Below are positions 15,011 through 22,702 of a DNA stretch of 23,260 nucleotides, in pieces. A model generated the notes under the pieces. The model searched no databases, was not told the origin of the DNA, and worked only from the letters and a program-made list of their open reading frames with translations. Numbering within the stretch: position 1 is the stretch's first letter; each line of letters begins with the position of its first letter. Source of the DNA: a virus; IMG/VR virus record IMGVR_UViG_3300044655_002370, positions 1-23,260 of that record, one strand, 5' to 3'. A program made the translations under genes and the position numbers.

Positions 15011-16675
15011 TTAATTTACTTTTTTAGGTCGGGGTACAATTGATTTAATTTGAATATTTACTGGCCCTAATGAATCTGGTGTAATTCCAGTAGAGTAAAT
15101 ATTTCCATAACGATCAGTAAAACCTCCTCTAACTATTGGAAGTTCATGTAAACTAACGATAATATCATTAAATTCATCGAGTCCAATATCAACAGCCGAC
15201 GGATTTTTAATCTTAGAAACTTCATTTTTCTGAGAAATAATATTTATTGAAACTGAATCTACTCCATTTATCTCTTCAATAATCTTAATTAAATCACTTT
15301 TAGGCAATCTCGTTAACCTAGTATTCTGTATAAAATAGTCTCCGATTGAATTTAAAATATCTCTTTTAATAATATCTGTTGAAACATCATCAAAAACAAT
15401 AATTGATGTATTGATTACATATAAACTAGGAATTGGATCAATTATTTGAATTTCCGTTGAAATAAGTTTAGTTCCACATTTCTCAATATATTGTAGAAGT
15501 TGATTCTTTTGATAAGTATCTAATATAAACCTATTAATATTTGCACTAAAGTATTCTTGTGCAACACTAAATGTTTTTCTAATATCTGGAATCACAAATA
15601 AATTCAACATTCTATTATCTGTTTCATCTAGCGAAACATTAATAATTGAAAATAATTTTAATTTACGTAATACGTTTTCATAGTGATCAGTATTTACAAG
15701 AGCAAAACTTTTAGATTGTCTAGGCGCAAGTAATCGAGTTAATTTAGAGTCTTCTGAATTTGCACCAAAGAATGGAGCATTTGAGGATGTTATTTCAATA
15801 TATTCATTTAATTCAATCTCTTCTCCAAGTAAACTAAATCCTGTATCAACGAATTCAAATTTAATACTACTTAAATCTTCAGTTAAGATATTTCCGTTTG
15901 CACCTTCAGTAATAAGATATTCCACAACAATCTCTGCTCCACGATTAGGTATCTTTCCATAATTTCCATTACCGAAAAATAAATCAATTCCACTAGTCAT
16001 TCCAGTTTTTATCATAAATGCCTTATCTCCTCTCGGCATATCTAATATTGACTCGTATTTTGTCCACTGTTCTCCATTTACTGATACTTTAACTAGGAAA
16101 TTATCAATATAGTAATTTTGAGGACTTCCTATTGAGAAGCTTTCAACCGGTTCTCCCTTAGAGACAACTGTTTGAGATTCAATAGTCCCCTGACGTATTG
16201 CTAATTTTAATCCATTATTTGAACCAGCTAATGAAAATTTTATTTCATCTTGTGGAAGATCTAAAATATAAGTTAATCCATTATTTGTACATCTAATTCT
16301 AGATAAATTTGGAATAATTACAAGATCTACTGGTGGATCGGCTGAACCTGCACCAGTGGATAAACTAATTTCGCCAACTGATGATACTGCTCTACTCACA
16401 TTATGTCCAGCCAAAGTCGCTAGTGAATAAATTGAAGTTAATCGAGTAGCTTCATTTATATTTAATTCAGTAATAGAATCCTCTACATAAAAGAATACTA
16501 ATTGAGTTAAATTTTCAACAACTACTAAAAGTTGTCCAAATGGTGAAGCTGATGTAAATATTGCTTTACTTTGACTATATTTAGAAGTCAAATAATTTAT
16601 TGACTGTGTTAATAAGTCATCAACGTAAATACTCAGCTGCTTGAATACTGTATAATTATCTACTATTTTTGCCAT
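15011..16675 (-). CDS. baseplate wedge protein, T4 gp6-like (baseplate J family)
   Basis: This 554-residue protein is a predicted core wedge subunit of the contractile-tail baseplate; in T4 gp6 dimers form the inner ring linking six wedges. The N-terminal helical part ends with the characteristic RLTSIYSLATLAGHNVSRAV (about 78-97), followed by a beta stretch GEISLSTG. The middle is beta-rich (ISLAGSN-type repeats, LFFGNGNYGKIP at about 232-243 as in baseplate J-like domains). The C-terminal half contains the J-like region with TRLLAPRQSKSFALVNTDHYE and a repeated alpha/beta domain (DIIKRDILNSIGDYFIQNTR). T4 gp6 is 660 residues. It is the first gene of the leftward unit, with an ATG in an A/T-rich context lacking a Shine-Dalgarno. 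Confidence 0.85.
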   Translation of the reverse strand: MAKIVDNYTVFKQLSIYVDDLLTQSINYLTSKYSQSKAIFTSASPFGQLLVVVENLTQLVFFYVEDSITELNINEATRLTSIYSLATLAGHNVSRAVSSVGEISLSTGAGSADPPVDLVIIPNLSRIRCTNNGLTYILDLPQDEIKFSLAGSNNGLKLAIRQGTIESQTVVSKGEPVESFSIGSPQNYYIDNFLVKVSVNGEQWTKYESILDMPRGDKAFMIKTGMTSGIDLFFGNGNYGKIPNRGAEIVVEYLITEGANGNILTEDLSSIKFEFVDTGFSLLGEEIELNEYIEITSSNAPFFGANSEDSKLTRLLAPRQSKSFALVNTDHYENVLRKLKLFSIINVSLDETDNRMLNLFVIPDIRKTFSVAQEYFSANINRFILDTYQKNQLLQYIEKCGTKLISTEIQIIDPIPSLYVINTSIIVFDDVSTDIIKRDILNSIGDYFIQNTRLTRLPKSDLIKIIEEINGVDSVSINIISQKNEVSKIKNPSAVDIGLDEFNDIIVSLHELPIVRGGFTDRYGNIYSTGITPDSLGPVNIQIKSIVPRPKKVN

Positions 16676-16792
16676 TTAGCAAAGTTATTTATGTTATTTA
16701 TTCAATTATATTATATTTCAGACAATTTAATATAATACTTTCGATTTCGATAAAGAATCTTATTAGATAAATAGAATAAAGAAAATACTGCA
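16676..16792. promoter_or_regulatory. divergent control region between leftward and rightward late units
   Basis: This is the 117-base, nearly all-A/T gap between the gp6-like gene (minus) and the amidoligase-like gene (plus). It must hold promoters for both directions. Candidate elements on the plus strand are TATAAT inside AATATAATAC near 16730-16738 and GATAAATA at 16766-16773, about 20 bases before the ATG. On the minus strand, AATAAATAACATAAATAAC lies just ahead of the gp6-like start. A tandem TTTCGA repeat (16739-16750) could be an operator or spacer. No convincing -35 partner is visible, so the exact promoters are unresolved. Confidence 0.5.
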
Positions 16793-18112
16793 ATGTTTAA
16801 ATCATTAGATAAAAAGAGCATATATGATAGTTCACAAATATCTTTTTGTTTTGAATTCTTTTCTCCTATGCGAAAAATGGATGCTGCTGCAAAAATATCA
16901 CGTGCACTTGGAAAAAATATTAAATGGTTTAAAGAAGTAAAATCAAATTTTGTACCAACGAATGAAGTATTTAAACTTGCGCCAACCTATTCAAATGGAT
17001 ATAAGGAAATGCAATTAAGTACAGGTTTTATGCCATATCAAGAAGCAGTTCATATGTATTTAAAAGTATCGAATATTATTGAAGCTATCGGTTTTACTAC
17101 AGAGAGATGTAGAGTTAAAACAACTCTTAAATTAAATGAAAAGAAACTTGATTTGCCATATGGTCTTGAGAAATTAAATAAACTTAAATATCTCATCAGT
17201 TTAGATGAAAAAGCTCTATTTGAATTATGGCCACAGCCAATGAATGAAAATAGATTAATTTATCAAAACCATCTACAATATGTTCAGCCTAGGCGACTGT
17301 ATGACATGGTACTAACTGAGTCTTTAATACAAAGGGGCGAATCTATTGATTTAAATTTCCCAGAATCAGATTTCTTTGCAACTGATTTTTCTGAAATACG
17401 TGAAGGCAAACTTATTGTTAATTATATTAGCGGAAAGGATTATACTCAAAAAAAGAAAGAGGCAATTGAATCGCTTAATATTATAATAGAACATGCATAC
17501 GATACCCTAGTTGAAAATTATAATTATTCAAATCAGGAAAAAATTAGAATTTCTGAAATGGTGAGTGATTTTAGAACAGCAATTGACTCTACTAGAACAT
17601 TATTAGGTTTCAGGTCAGCTTTTCCAGATATTGGATTATATGTTGATTTAAAACAGGTACCTCATTTACTTGAATCACATTATCAACAGATACGAGAAAG
17701 AATATTTAAAATTGTAATAGGCGGTGGAATAACTGAAGGTGTTCTTAACTATGATACTAATCGTCAAGTGTTACAGATAAAAGGTGCTGAATTAAGACGA
17801 AGTATTCTTCTTGAAGGAATAGAATTTTATGAGTGTACAGTTGAAGGTGATGTTAAAGGATGTCTTTTTGAAAATTGTATCGTTCGTAATTCTAAATTAA
17901 GCGAGTGTACAATCTTTTCAAATAATAGGATTAAGTTTTCTAAATTAATAGATTGTGATTATTTAGGAGAATCAAATGAAGTAGTTTCAAGTTTTTTAGA
18001 TAATCCTGATACAAAGATGATTAATGCTGATTTAAAAGAGTGTTTAGTTAATAGAGGAAAGGTTACTCTAAATTCAGAAATAGATAAGTCAACTCTAATA
18101 ATTAATAAATAA
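16793..18112 (+). CDS. amidoligase-like protein with C-terminal beta-helix-like segment
   Basis: This 439-residue protein shows, in order, the landmarks of phage amidoligase (COOH-NH2 ligase superfamily) proteins: SFCFEFFSP (17-25) for the usual 'gvEfE', KEMQLSTGFMPYQEAV (71-86) for the 'ElvSPplpy' strand, FTTERCRVKTTLKLN (101-115) where active members have the 'cGlHvhis' strand, LNKLKYLISLDEKALFELWP (128-147), and IVNYISGKDYTQKKKEA (208-224) for the 'yiEfRyigGkdYekk' motif. The His of the third motif and the E-x-R of the last are missing, so catalysis is doubtful. Residues about 325-395 are a Cys-patterned, pentapeptide/beta-helix-like tail (ECTVEGDVKGCLFENCIVRN). Among structural genes it may serve as a virion or assembly protein. 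The family match is from remembered motifs. Confidence 0.55.
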   Translation: MFKSLDKKSIYDSSQISFCFEFFSPMRKMDAAAKISRALGKNIKWFKEVKSNFVPTNEVFKLAPTYSNGYKEMQLSTGFMPYQEAVHMYLKVSNIIEAIGFTTERCRVKTTLKLNEKKLDLPYGLEKLNKLKYLISLDEKALFELWPQPMNENRLIYQNHLQYVQPRRLYDMVLTESLIQRGESIDLNFPESDFFATDFSEIREGKLIVNYISGKDYTQKKKEAIESLNIIIEHAYDTLVENYNYSNQEKIRISEMVSDFRTAIDSTRTLLGFRSAFPDIGLYVDLKQVPHLLESHYQQIRERIFKIVIGGGITEGVLNYDTNRQVLQIKGAELRRSILLEGIEFYECTVEGDVKGCLFENCIVRNSKLSECTIFSNNRIKFSKLIDCDYLGESNEVVSSFLDNPDTKMINADLKECLVNRGKVTLNSEIDKSTLIINK

Positions 18113-18132
18113 CAAAAATAAACTTATAAATA

Positions 18133-19026
18133 ATGCTTGTTTATCAAAATTTGCAATCTATAAAACGATTGACTAATGCAAGTTTAACTTCATTAATTGA
18201 TGTAACTAACTTAAATTTTAAGAAATTATCAGATTCAAATTTAGAATTTTTAAATAATATTAATTATGATGAGATAGCAAATTCATTTAATGTATATTCT
18301 GGTAAATTTGAGTTAGTTGAAGTTACGACCTCGTTAACTGTTACAGAAAGCGGTATTCCTACATTTACTATTCCATCTTCTGGAAATGCAGTAGGCCGAT
18401 CATTATTAGTGGATGTTGCTGAAACCCGGAGACAGAGATTTACTGATTTTCCAACATATCCAACCGTTGGTGTTCCAGGAGAAATTGTTTATACTGGTGT
18501 CGCTGGAATAGATCCAGTATTTGGTGAAGATTTTATTGGATATTTACATAGTAAAGGATGGGTCAGTTTAACAAATGACGCCGATGGAGGTAGTGCAGCA
18601 AATGGACACAAGATATTAATCGAGTCTACTGAAGTGCTAACAATTGATGCTAATTATCAATATTGGATTTATGGAAATTTTACAATTGATGGAATTGTTG
18701 ATAACTATGGTGAATTAGTTATTGCCAATGGAACCTTAATTATTTCTCCGAGTGGTCAAATTAATAATTATGGTGCAGGAATAGTTAAAATAGTTAATCT
18801 AGCTCTCGGTACAAGTGTTCAAGTAGTAATACAAAATTTCATAGCCACTGCAGGTATTCCATTAACTATTACACATGGATTAAATACCAAAGACTTTGTA
18901 TATAGCACGAGAGACGGAAATGTGCTAGTCGATATTGATATATCATATATTGATGATAATTCATTCTATTTAACTTCAACTGGCGATATAACCGATGGTA
19001 AAATTGTGATACAAGCAAAAATTTAA
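18133..19026 (+). CDS. putative fibre/adaptor protein with beta-solenoid segment
   Basis: This 297-residue protein has an N-terminal helical part of about 50 residues (MLVYQNLQSIKRLTNASLTS... LEFLNNINYDEI) that may dock it to the baseplate. A beta-rich body follows. Residues about 155-220 form short strands with repeated I-D-G and N-Y-G turns (LTIDANYQYWIYGNF, TIDGIVDNYGELVIANG, IISPSGQINNYGAGIVKI), like a beta-helix rung pattern. The C-terminus (ITHGLNTKDFVYSTRDGNVL...) is another strand-rich module. It is followed nine bases later by the 795-residue repeat fibre, so a connector or fibre base is the best guess. No named family is recognised. Confidence 0.6.
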   Translation: MLVYQNLQSIKRLTNASLTSLIDVTNLNFKKLSDSNLEFLNNINYDEIANSFNVYSGKFELVEVTTSLTVTESGIPTFTIPSSGNAVGRSLLVDVAETRRQRFTDFPTYPTVGVPGEIVYTGVAGIDPVFGEDFIGYLHSKGWVSLTNDADGGSAANGHKILIESTEVLTIDANYQYWIYGNFTIDGIVDNYGELVIANGTLIISPSGQINNYGAGIVKIVNLALGTSVQVVIQNFIATAGIPLTITHGLNTKDFVYSTRDGNVLVDIDISYIDDNSFYLTSTGDITDGKIVIQAKI

Positions 19027-19035
19027 TATTATATA

Positions 19036-21423
19036 ATGACTAAGAAACTTAATAGTATACCTCAACATAAGAATGTAGGAATTACTCCCGATACTCCTGA
19101 GACAGGCTACAATAAAATATACGCAAAAGATGATGGCATATGGTATGGATTAGATGAGTTCGGTGTAGAAACACCGCTCGGTGCAAACATAATATCGGTA
19201 GACGGTATTACTATTACTGGAGATGGTACTCCGGGAGATCCATTGGCTACCACATTTGATCTGCCGCCCTATTGGTTAGAATATAATGAAACTGACCTTA
19301 CTATATGGAATAACGGTAAAGGGAATATTAGTAGTAATATTTCATATGGTAGCGATGCTCTCAAGAGTAATACTACGGGAACTCGTAATAGTGCACTCGG
19401 AATATATGCTTTATCTAGCAATACAACAGGTAGTAATAATAATGCCCTAGGCTATGATGCACTCGGCAGTAATATTAGCGGAGTAGATAATACTGCAATC
19501 GGTAATCTTGCATTAGAATCAAGTACTGGAAATTATAATACTGCAGTAGGCAGCCAGGCATTACTATCAAATACTGCAGCAGATAATAATACAGCGGTTG
19601 GTGCATATGCTATGCGATTTAATACAAGCGGTACGGAGAATACCGCTTTAGGTAGTAATTCATTATATAATAATACGACAGCCGGTAATAATGTCGGAGT
19701 TGGCAGTTCTACTTTATATAGTAATACAACAGGTTTTGGAAGTGTTGCAATTGGTGGAAGTTCACTAGTCAATAATACAACAGGGTATTTAAATACTGCG
19801 ATAGGTGTTAGCACACTTACCACTAATACTACCGGCCATGATAACGTTGCAGTAGGAGCTGCAGCATTATCTAATAATACAACTGGCAGATTTAATACAG
19901 CGGTTGGTGAAAGTGCATTACAGGATATATCTACTGGAAGACAAAATACAGCAATTGGTTGGTGTGCTTTACTTGCGGCAACATCGGGTAATTATAATAC
20001 TGCGATAGGAGCCGATGCAATAGGAAATGCAAATACTGGTAGTAGTAATGTGGCAGTCGGCGAGTCAGCATTATATTATAATACAAGCGGTGCTAGTAAT
20101 ACTGCAGTAGGAAAGAGCTCATTATTGTCTAATGCAACAGGTATTGTTAATACAGCTATTGGTGCCGTAAGTTTATATGCAAATACCACGGGTTCTTATA
20201 ATGTAGCACTCGGTTATGCATCGATGATTAGTAATACAACGGGCAGATTTAATACAGCAGTAGGTGAGTCGTCGTTACATTATAATACTACAGGAGATGA
20301 AAATACTGCTATCGGTACACGAAGTTTATATACAAACACCACGAGCCAAGGTCTTACAGCAGTTGGATACTCTGCTTTACATAGTAATATAACTGGGACT
20401 AGTCTTACTGCAGTAGGAAAGAATGCATTATCTGGAAATACCTCAGGTTCACAAAATACAGCATTGGGTAATTCTGCACTCAGTAGTAATACTATAGGAA
20501 ATGAAAATACAGCAATCGGTAATCTTGCATTACAATCAAGTACTGGAAATTATAATACGGCAGTCGGCAGCCAAGCATTACTATCAAATACAGCAGATAA
20601 TAATACAGCTGTTGGTGCATATGCGATGCTACTTAATACAAGTGGTATAGAGAATGTAGCTTTAGGTGGATTAGTACTATATAATAATACTACTGGCAAT
20701 ACTAATGTTGGAGTTGGCAGTGCTGCTTTATATAGTAATACAACAGGTTTTGGAAATGTCGGAGTTGGCTATTCTGCTTTATATAATAATACAACCGGTG
20801 AGTATAATACAGCAATCGGTATTAGTACACTTACTAATAATACTACAGGTTATGATAACACTGCAGTAGGAACTTCTGCATTATCTAGTAATACGATAGG
20901 GACTGATAATTGTGCTATTGGGAAAAATGCATTGCAAAATAATGAGGATGGTAGTAGTAATATTGCGCTTGGCACTGACTCATTATTATCAAATATTGGC
21001 GGCGGTAGTAATGTTGCAATAGGCTTTAATGCAATGTACAATAATGAAAGCAGTGGTAATGTAGCTATTGGAACGAGAACCTTATATAGTAACACTACTG
21101 GCGATAATAATACAAGTGTTGGGATCGATTCATTAGGGTCTAATACTGCAGGTGATTCTAATATAGCGATTGGTTTTAATGCGATGTATTCTAATACTAC
21201 AGGTAATGGAAATATTGCAATAGGCGCAGCAAGCAGCAGTGGAAATTTTAATAATTCAATACTCATAGGTACATTTGCAACAGCTACTGCAAATAATCAA
21301 TTCGTAGTCGGATCAGCCGGCTCTAATGCTGGTACTATCACAACTGAGTCAATTACTCCAGATAAAACGTGGACAGTTAGAATAAATGGAGTTAATTATA
21401 AAATACCACTATTGACTGCTTAA
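19036..21423 (+). CDS. large NTTG-repeat tail fibre protein, paralogue of the 534-residue fibre
   Basis: In this 795-residue protein, residues 1-50 hold a fibre attachment-like segment (PETGYNKIYAKDDGIWYGLD, then GVETPLG), widespread at phage fibre N-termini. A linker and the junction LPPYWLEYNETDLTIWNNG (77-95) precede about 37 repeats of 17 (sometimes 16) residues with consensus NTAxGxxALxxNTTGxx (about 118-745). The C-terminal cap contains TATANNQFVVGS and WTVRINGVNYKIPLL. Junction and cap match the 534-residue fibre (1540-3144), but this one has no collagen-like shaft. The repeats suggest a YadA-head-like trimeric beta-roll. An internal block is duplicated with a 1017-base offset. Host-surface binding is inferred. 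Confidence 0.7.
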   Translation: MTKKLNSIPQHKNVGITPDTPETGYNKIYAKDDGIWYGLDEFGVETPLGANIISVDGITITGDGTPGDPLATTFDLPPYWLEYNETDLTIWNNGKGNISSNISYGSDALKSNTTGTRNSALGIYALSSNTTGSNNNALGYDALGSNISGVDNTAIGNLALESSTGNYNTAVGSQALLSNTAADNNTAVGAYAMRFNTSGTENTALGSNSLYNNTTAGNNVGVGSSTLYSNTTGFGSVAIGGSSLVNNTTGYLNTAIGVSTLTTNTTGHDNVAVGAAALSNNTTGRFNTAVGESALQDISTGRQNTAIGWCALLAATSGNYNTAIGADAIGNANTGSSNVAVGESALYYNTSGASNTAVGKSSLLSNATGIVNTAIGAVSLYANTTGSYNVALGYASMISNTTGRFNTAVGESSLHYNTTGDENTAIGTRSLYTNTTSQGLTAVGYSALHSNITGTSLTAVGKNALSGNTSGSQNTALGNSALSSNTIGNENTAIGNLALQSSTGNYNTAVGSQALLSNTADNNTAVGAYAMLLNTSGIENVALGGLVLYNNTTGNTNVGVGSAALYSNTTGFGNVGVGYSALYNNTTGEYNTAIGISTLTNNTTGYDNTAVGTSALSSNTIGTDNCAIGKNALQNNEDGSSNIALGTDSLLSNIGGGSNVAIGFNAMYNNESSGNVAIGTRTLYSNTTGDNNTSVGIDSLGSNTAGDSNIAIGFNAMYSNTTGNGNIAIGAASSSGNFNNSILIGTFATATANNQFVVGSAGSNAGTITTESITPDKTWTVRINGVNYKIPLLTA
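19480..19890 (+). repeat. first copy of internal duplicated block in the fibre gene
   Basis: Starting at the GGA codon at 19480, about eight to nine 17-residue repeats here align with the block starting at 20497. The matching order includes the same irregular 16-residue unit (ALESSTGNYNTAVGSQALL), an 'AYAM' unit, and 'LYSNTTGF' and 'STLTTNTTG' units. DNA identity is high in the first 120 bases, with one codon difference (an extra Ala codon in this copy). The end is approximate. Confidence 0.7.
20497..20900 (+). repeat. second copy of internal duplicated block in the fibre gene
   Basis: This block lies 1017 bases (339 codons; 20 repeat units, one of them 16 residues long) after the first copy. 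It keeps the order of distinctive units, including ALQSSTGNYNTAVGSQALL and 'AYAM', and the LYSNTTGF unit. It has since diverged, mostly at third positions and with one codon lost. This indicates growth of the fibre by block duplication rather than only by single-unit slippage. The end is approximate. Confidence 0.7.
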
Positions 21424-21440
21424 AATTATTAGTAATTTTA
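21421..21440 (+). terminator. weak A/T hairpin at the end of the repeat-fibre gene
   Basis: TAAAATTA (21421-21428), loop TTAG, and TAATTTTA (21433-21440) form an 8-bp all-A/T stem that includes the stop codon. It is too weak for a confident terminator call. It may mark a transcription or processing boundary ahead of the hub gene. Confidence 0.25.
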
Positions 21441-21494
21441 AATTAGATAGAACCAATTGTGAGTTGATGTATATAAAATAAAAAACACTTTTAT

Positions 21495-22481
21495 ATGCAC
21501 GATTCATTTAATGAAGAAGAAGCAGCTCGTTTTTTAGAAGAGCAAGATCGAATTCATGGAGTAAATACTATATCTATCGAAGAAGAAAAAGAGTCAATCG
21601 TTACTCCTTTACCTCAATCAAATATTCGTCCAATATTACCTGAACTATCTGCGGCTGAGGAATCGTCTTGGAAATTATTAGATCTTCAATCTCTTCCATC
21701 ACAAGGATTATTTTATCCTGAAGGGACTGAGCTATTATTAAGATCTGCTAAAACTAAGGAAATTAGACATTGGTCTACTATTGATGAGCATGATCCACTT
21801 GATGTTCGAGATAAAATTAATTTTATTTTAAATGCATGTACTAAAATTAAACCGCGAACAGGGAGACCTTTAAACTTTAATGATTTTTTAGAAATCGATA
21901 GATATCATATATTATTTAGATTATATGAATTAACTTTCCCCAATCAAGAAAATAAGCTTTTTGCAAATATTAAATGTAGTAACGATGGAATTATCAATAA
22001 TACTCAAGTATTAAGCGCTAATTTAGTAGGTTTCAAATATCCTGAGGAATTAATGAAATGGTATTCGCCTGAAGAGAGATGTTTTAAAGTAGTATCTGAA
22101 AAATTAAATGAGACTTTTAATTTATATCTACCGACGATTGGAACTGAAAATAGATTTAGAACTAAGAGAGCAGATGAGATTAATAGAGGAAGTGAGATCG
22201 ACGAAGCATTCTTTTCATTTGGTCCATATTTAATTCAGGACTGGAGATCAGCTACACCGCAAGCAATAACTGAACTTAGATTTAATTCTCTTGCTTGGCA
22301 AGAGAATAAATTTGTCTTTATTCATAAGTTCACTGAGCAGTTAAAAACAGCAAGTTTAAATAAAGTAGTCAGTGTATGTAGTAAATGTAAAGAGGTTACT
22401 GAGAGCCATGTTTTTTCGACAGGAAGCTTCACTATCAAAGATATTTTCATTGTTTCAGCTGGACTTGATGAACTTATTTAA
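21495..22481 (+). CDS. baseplate hub protein, T4_baseplate family (gp26/gp51-like)
   Basis: This 328-residue protein begins with an acidic, flexible N-terminus (1-60). The signature LPSQGLFYPEGTELLLRSAKTKE (67-89) then matches the 'LPSgGkfYPeg...vRplt.kE' opening of the T4_baseplate family, whose T4 members gp26 and gp51 are needed for hub assembly. It continues with HDPLDVRDKINFILNACTKI (99-118). Near the C-terminus VCSKCKE supplies a CxxC pair, with a further Cys in NIKCSN earlier, so a degenerate zinc-ribbon-like element is possible. T4 gp26 is 208 residues; this one is extended at both ends. It overlaps the next gene by 14 bases. The family assignment is good; the exact T4 counterpart is uncertain. 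Confidence 0.75.
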   Translation: MHDSFNEEEAARFLEEQDRIHGVNTISIEEEKESIVTPLPQSNIRPILPELSAAEESSWKLLDLQSLPSQGLFYPEGTELLLRSAKTKEIRHWSTIDEHDPLDVRDKINFILNACTKIKPRTGRPLNFNDFLEIDRYHILFRLYELTFPNQENKLFANIKCSNDGIINNTQVLSANLVGFKYPEELMKWYSPEERCFKVVSEKLNETFNLYLPTIGTENRFRTKRADEINRGSEIDEAFFSFGPYLIQDWRSATPQAITELRFNSLAWQENKFVFIHKFTEQLKTASLNKVVSVCSKCKEVTESHVFSTGSFTIKDIFIVSAGLDELI

Positions 22482-22680
22482 GTTGAATAAAGACTTGGCA
22501 GTGAAGCTTAATCAATCATTCGATACCCTATATAATTTGGAATATATGGAATATTCTCTTCTGATAAATATACTTAATGATGAGACTGAAGAGGCAAATA
22601 ATCCAACTGATATTTTTACAGGAAAGGCTCACGAGCCTCCATTAAAAGTTAATTTACCAGATCATTTAAAATTTAAATAA
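22468..22680 (+). CDS. small tail-assembly-type protein overlapping the hub gene
   Basis: This is a 70-residue protein read from the ATG at 22468 (MNLFKLNKDLAVKLNQSFDT...). A longer in-frame extension upstream would lie almost entirely inside the hub gene and is rejected. A helical core with SFDTLYNLEYMEYSLLINIL (about 17-36) is followed by an acidic stretch and a C-terminal PPLKVNLPDHLKFK. The 'YxMEYxLL' helix resembles small proteins found after the hub gene in T4-like phages, and tape-measure chaperone proteins of other tailed phages, which occupy the same slot before the tape-measure or large hub gene. The 14-base overlap implies translational coupling. Function is inferred from position only. 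Confidence 0.6.
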   Translation: MNLFKLNKDLAVKLNQSFDTLYNLEYMEYSLLINILNDETEEANNPTDIFTGKAHEPPLKVNLPDHLKFK

Positions 22681-22702
22681 ATAATAAAAATAGTTAATTA
22701 CC

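Noticed and set aside
18125-18132. TATAAATA, identical to the T4 late promoter -10 box
   Set aside because: It abuts the ATG at 18133, so transcription would start inside the coding sequence. It is more likely part of the usual A/T-rich leader. A promoter for the following gene only is not excluded.
19036-21423. Diversity-generating retroelement target (Asn-rich variable fibre)
   Set aside because: Asn codons are spread through all repeats, there is no template repeat and no reverse transcriptase in the window, and the variable positions do not cluster at a C-terminal lectin domain.
22372-22467. N-terminal extension of the 70-residue gene inside the hub gene
   Set aside because: It would overlap the conserved C-terminus of the hub protein by about 110 bases. 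The ATG at 22468 gives a typical short coupled overlap.
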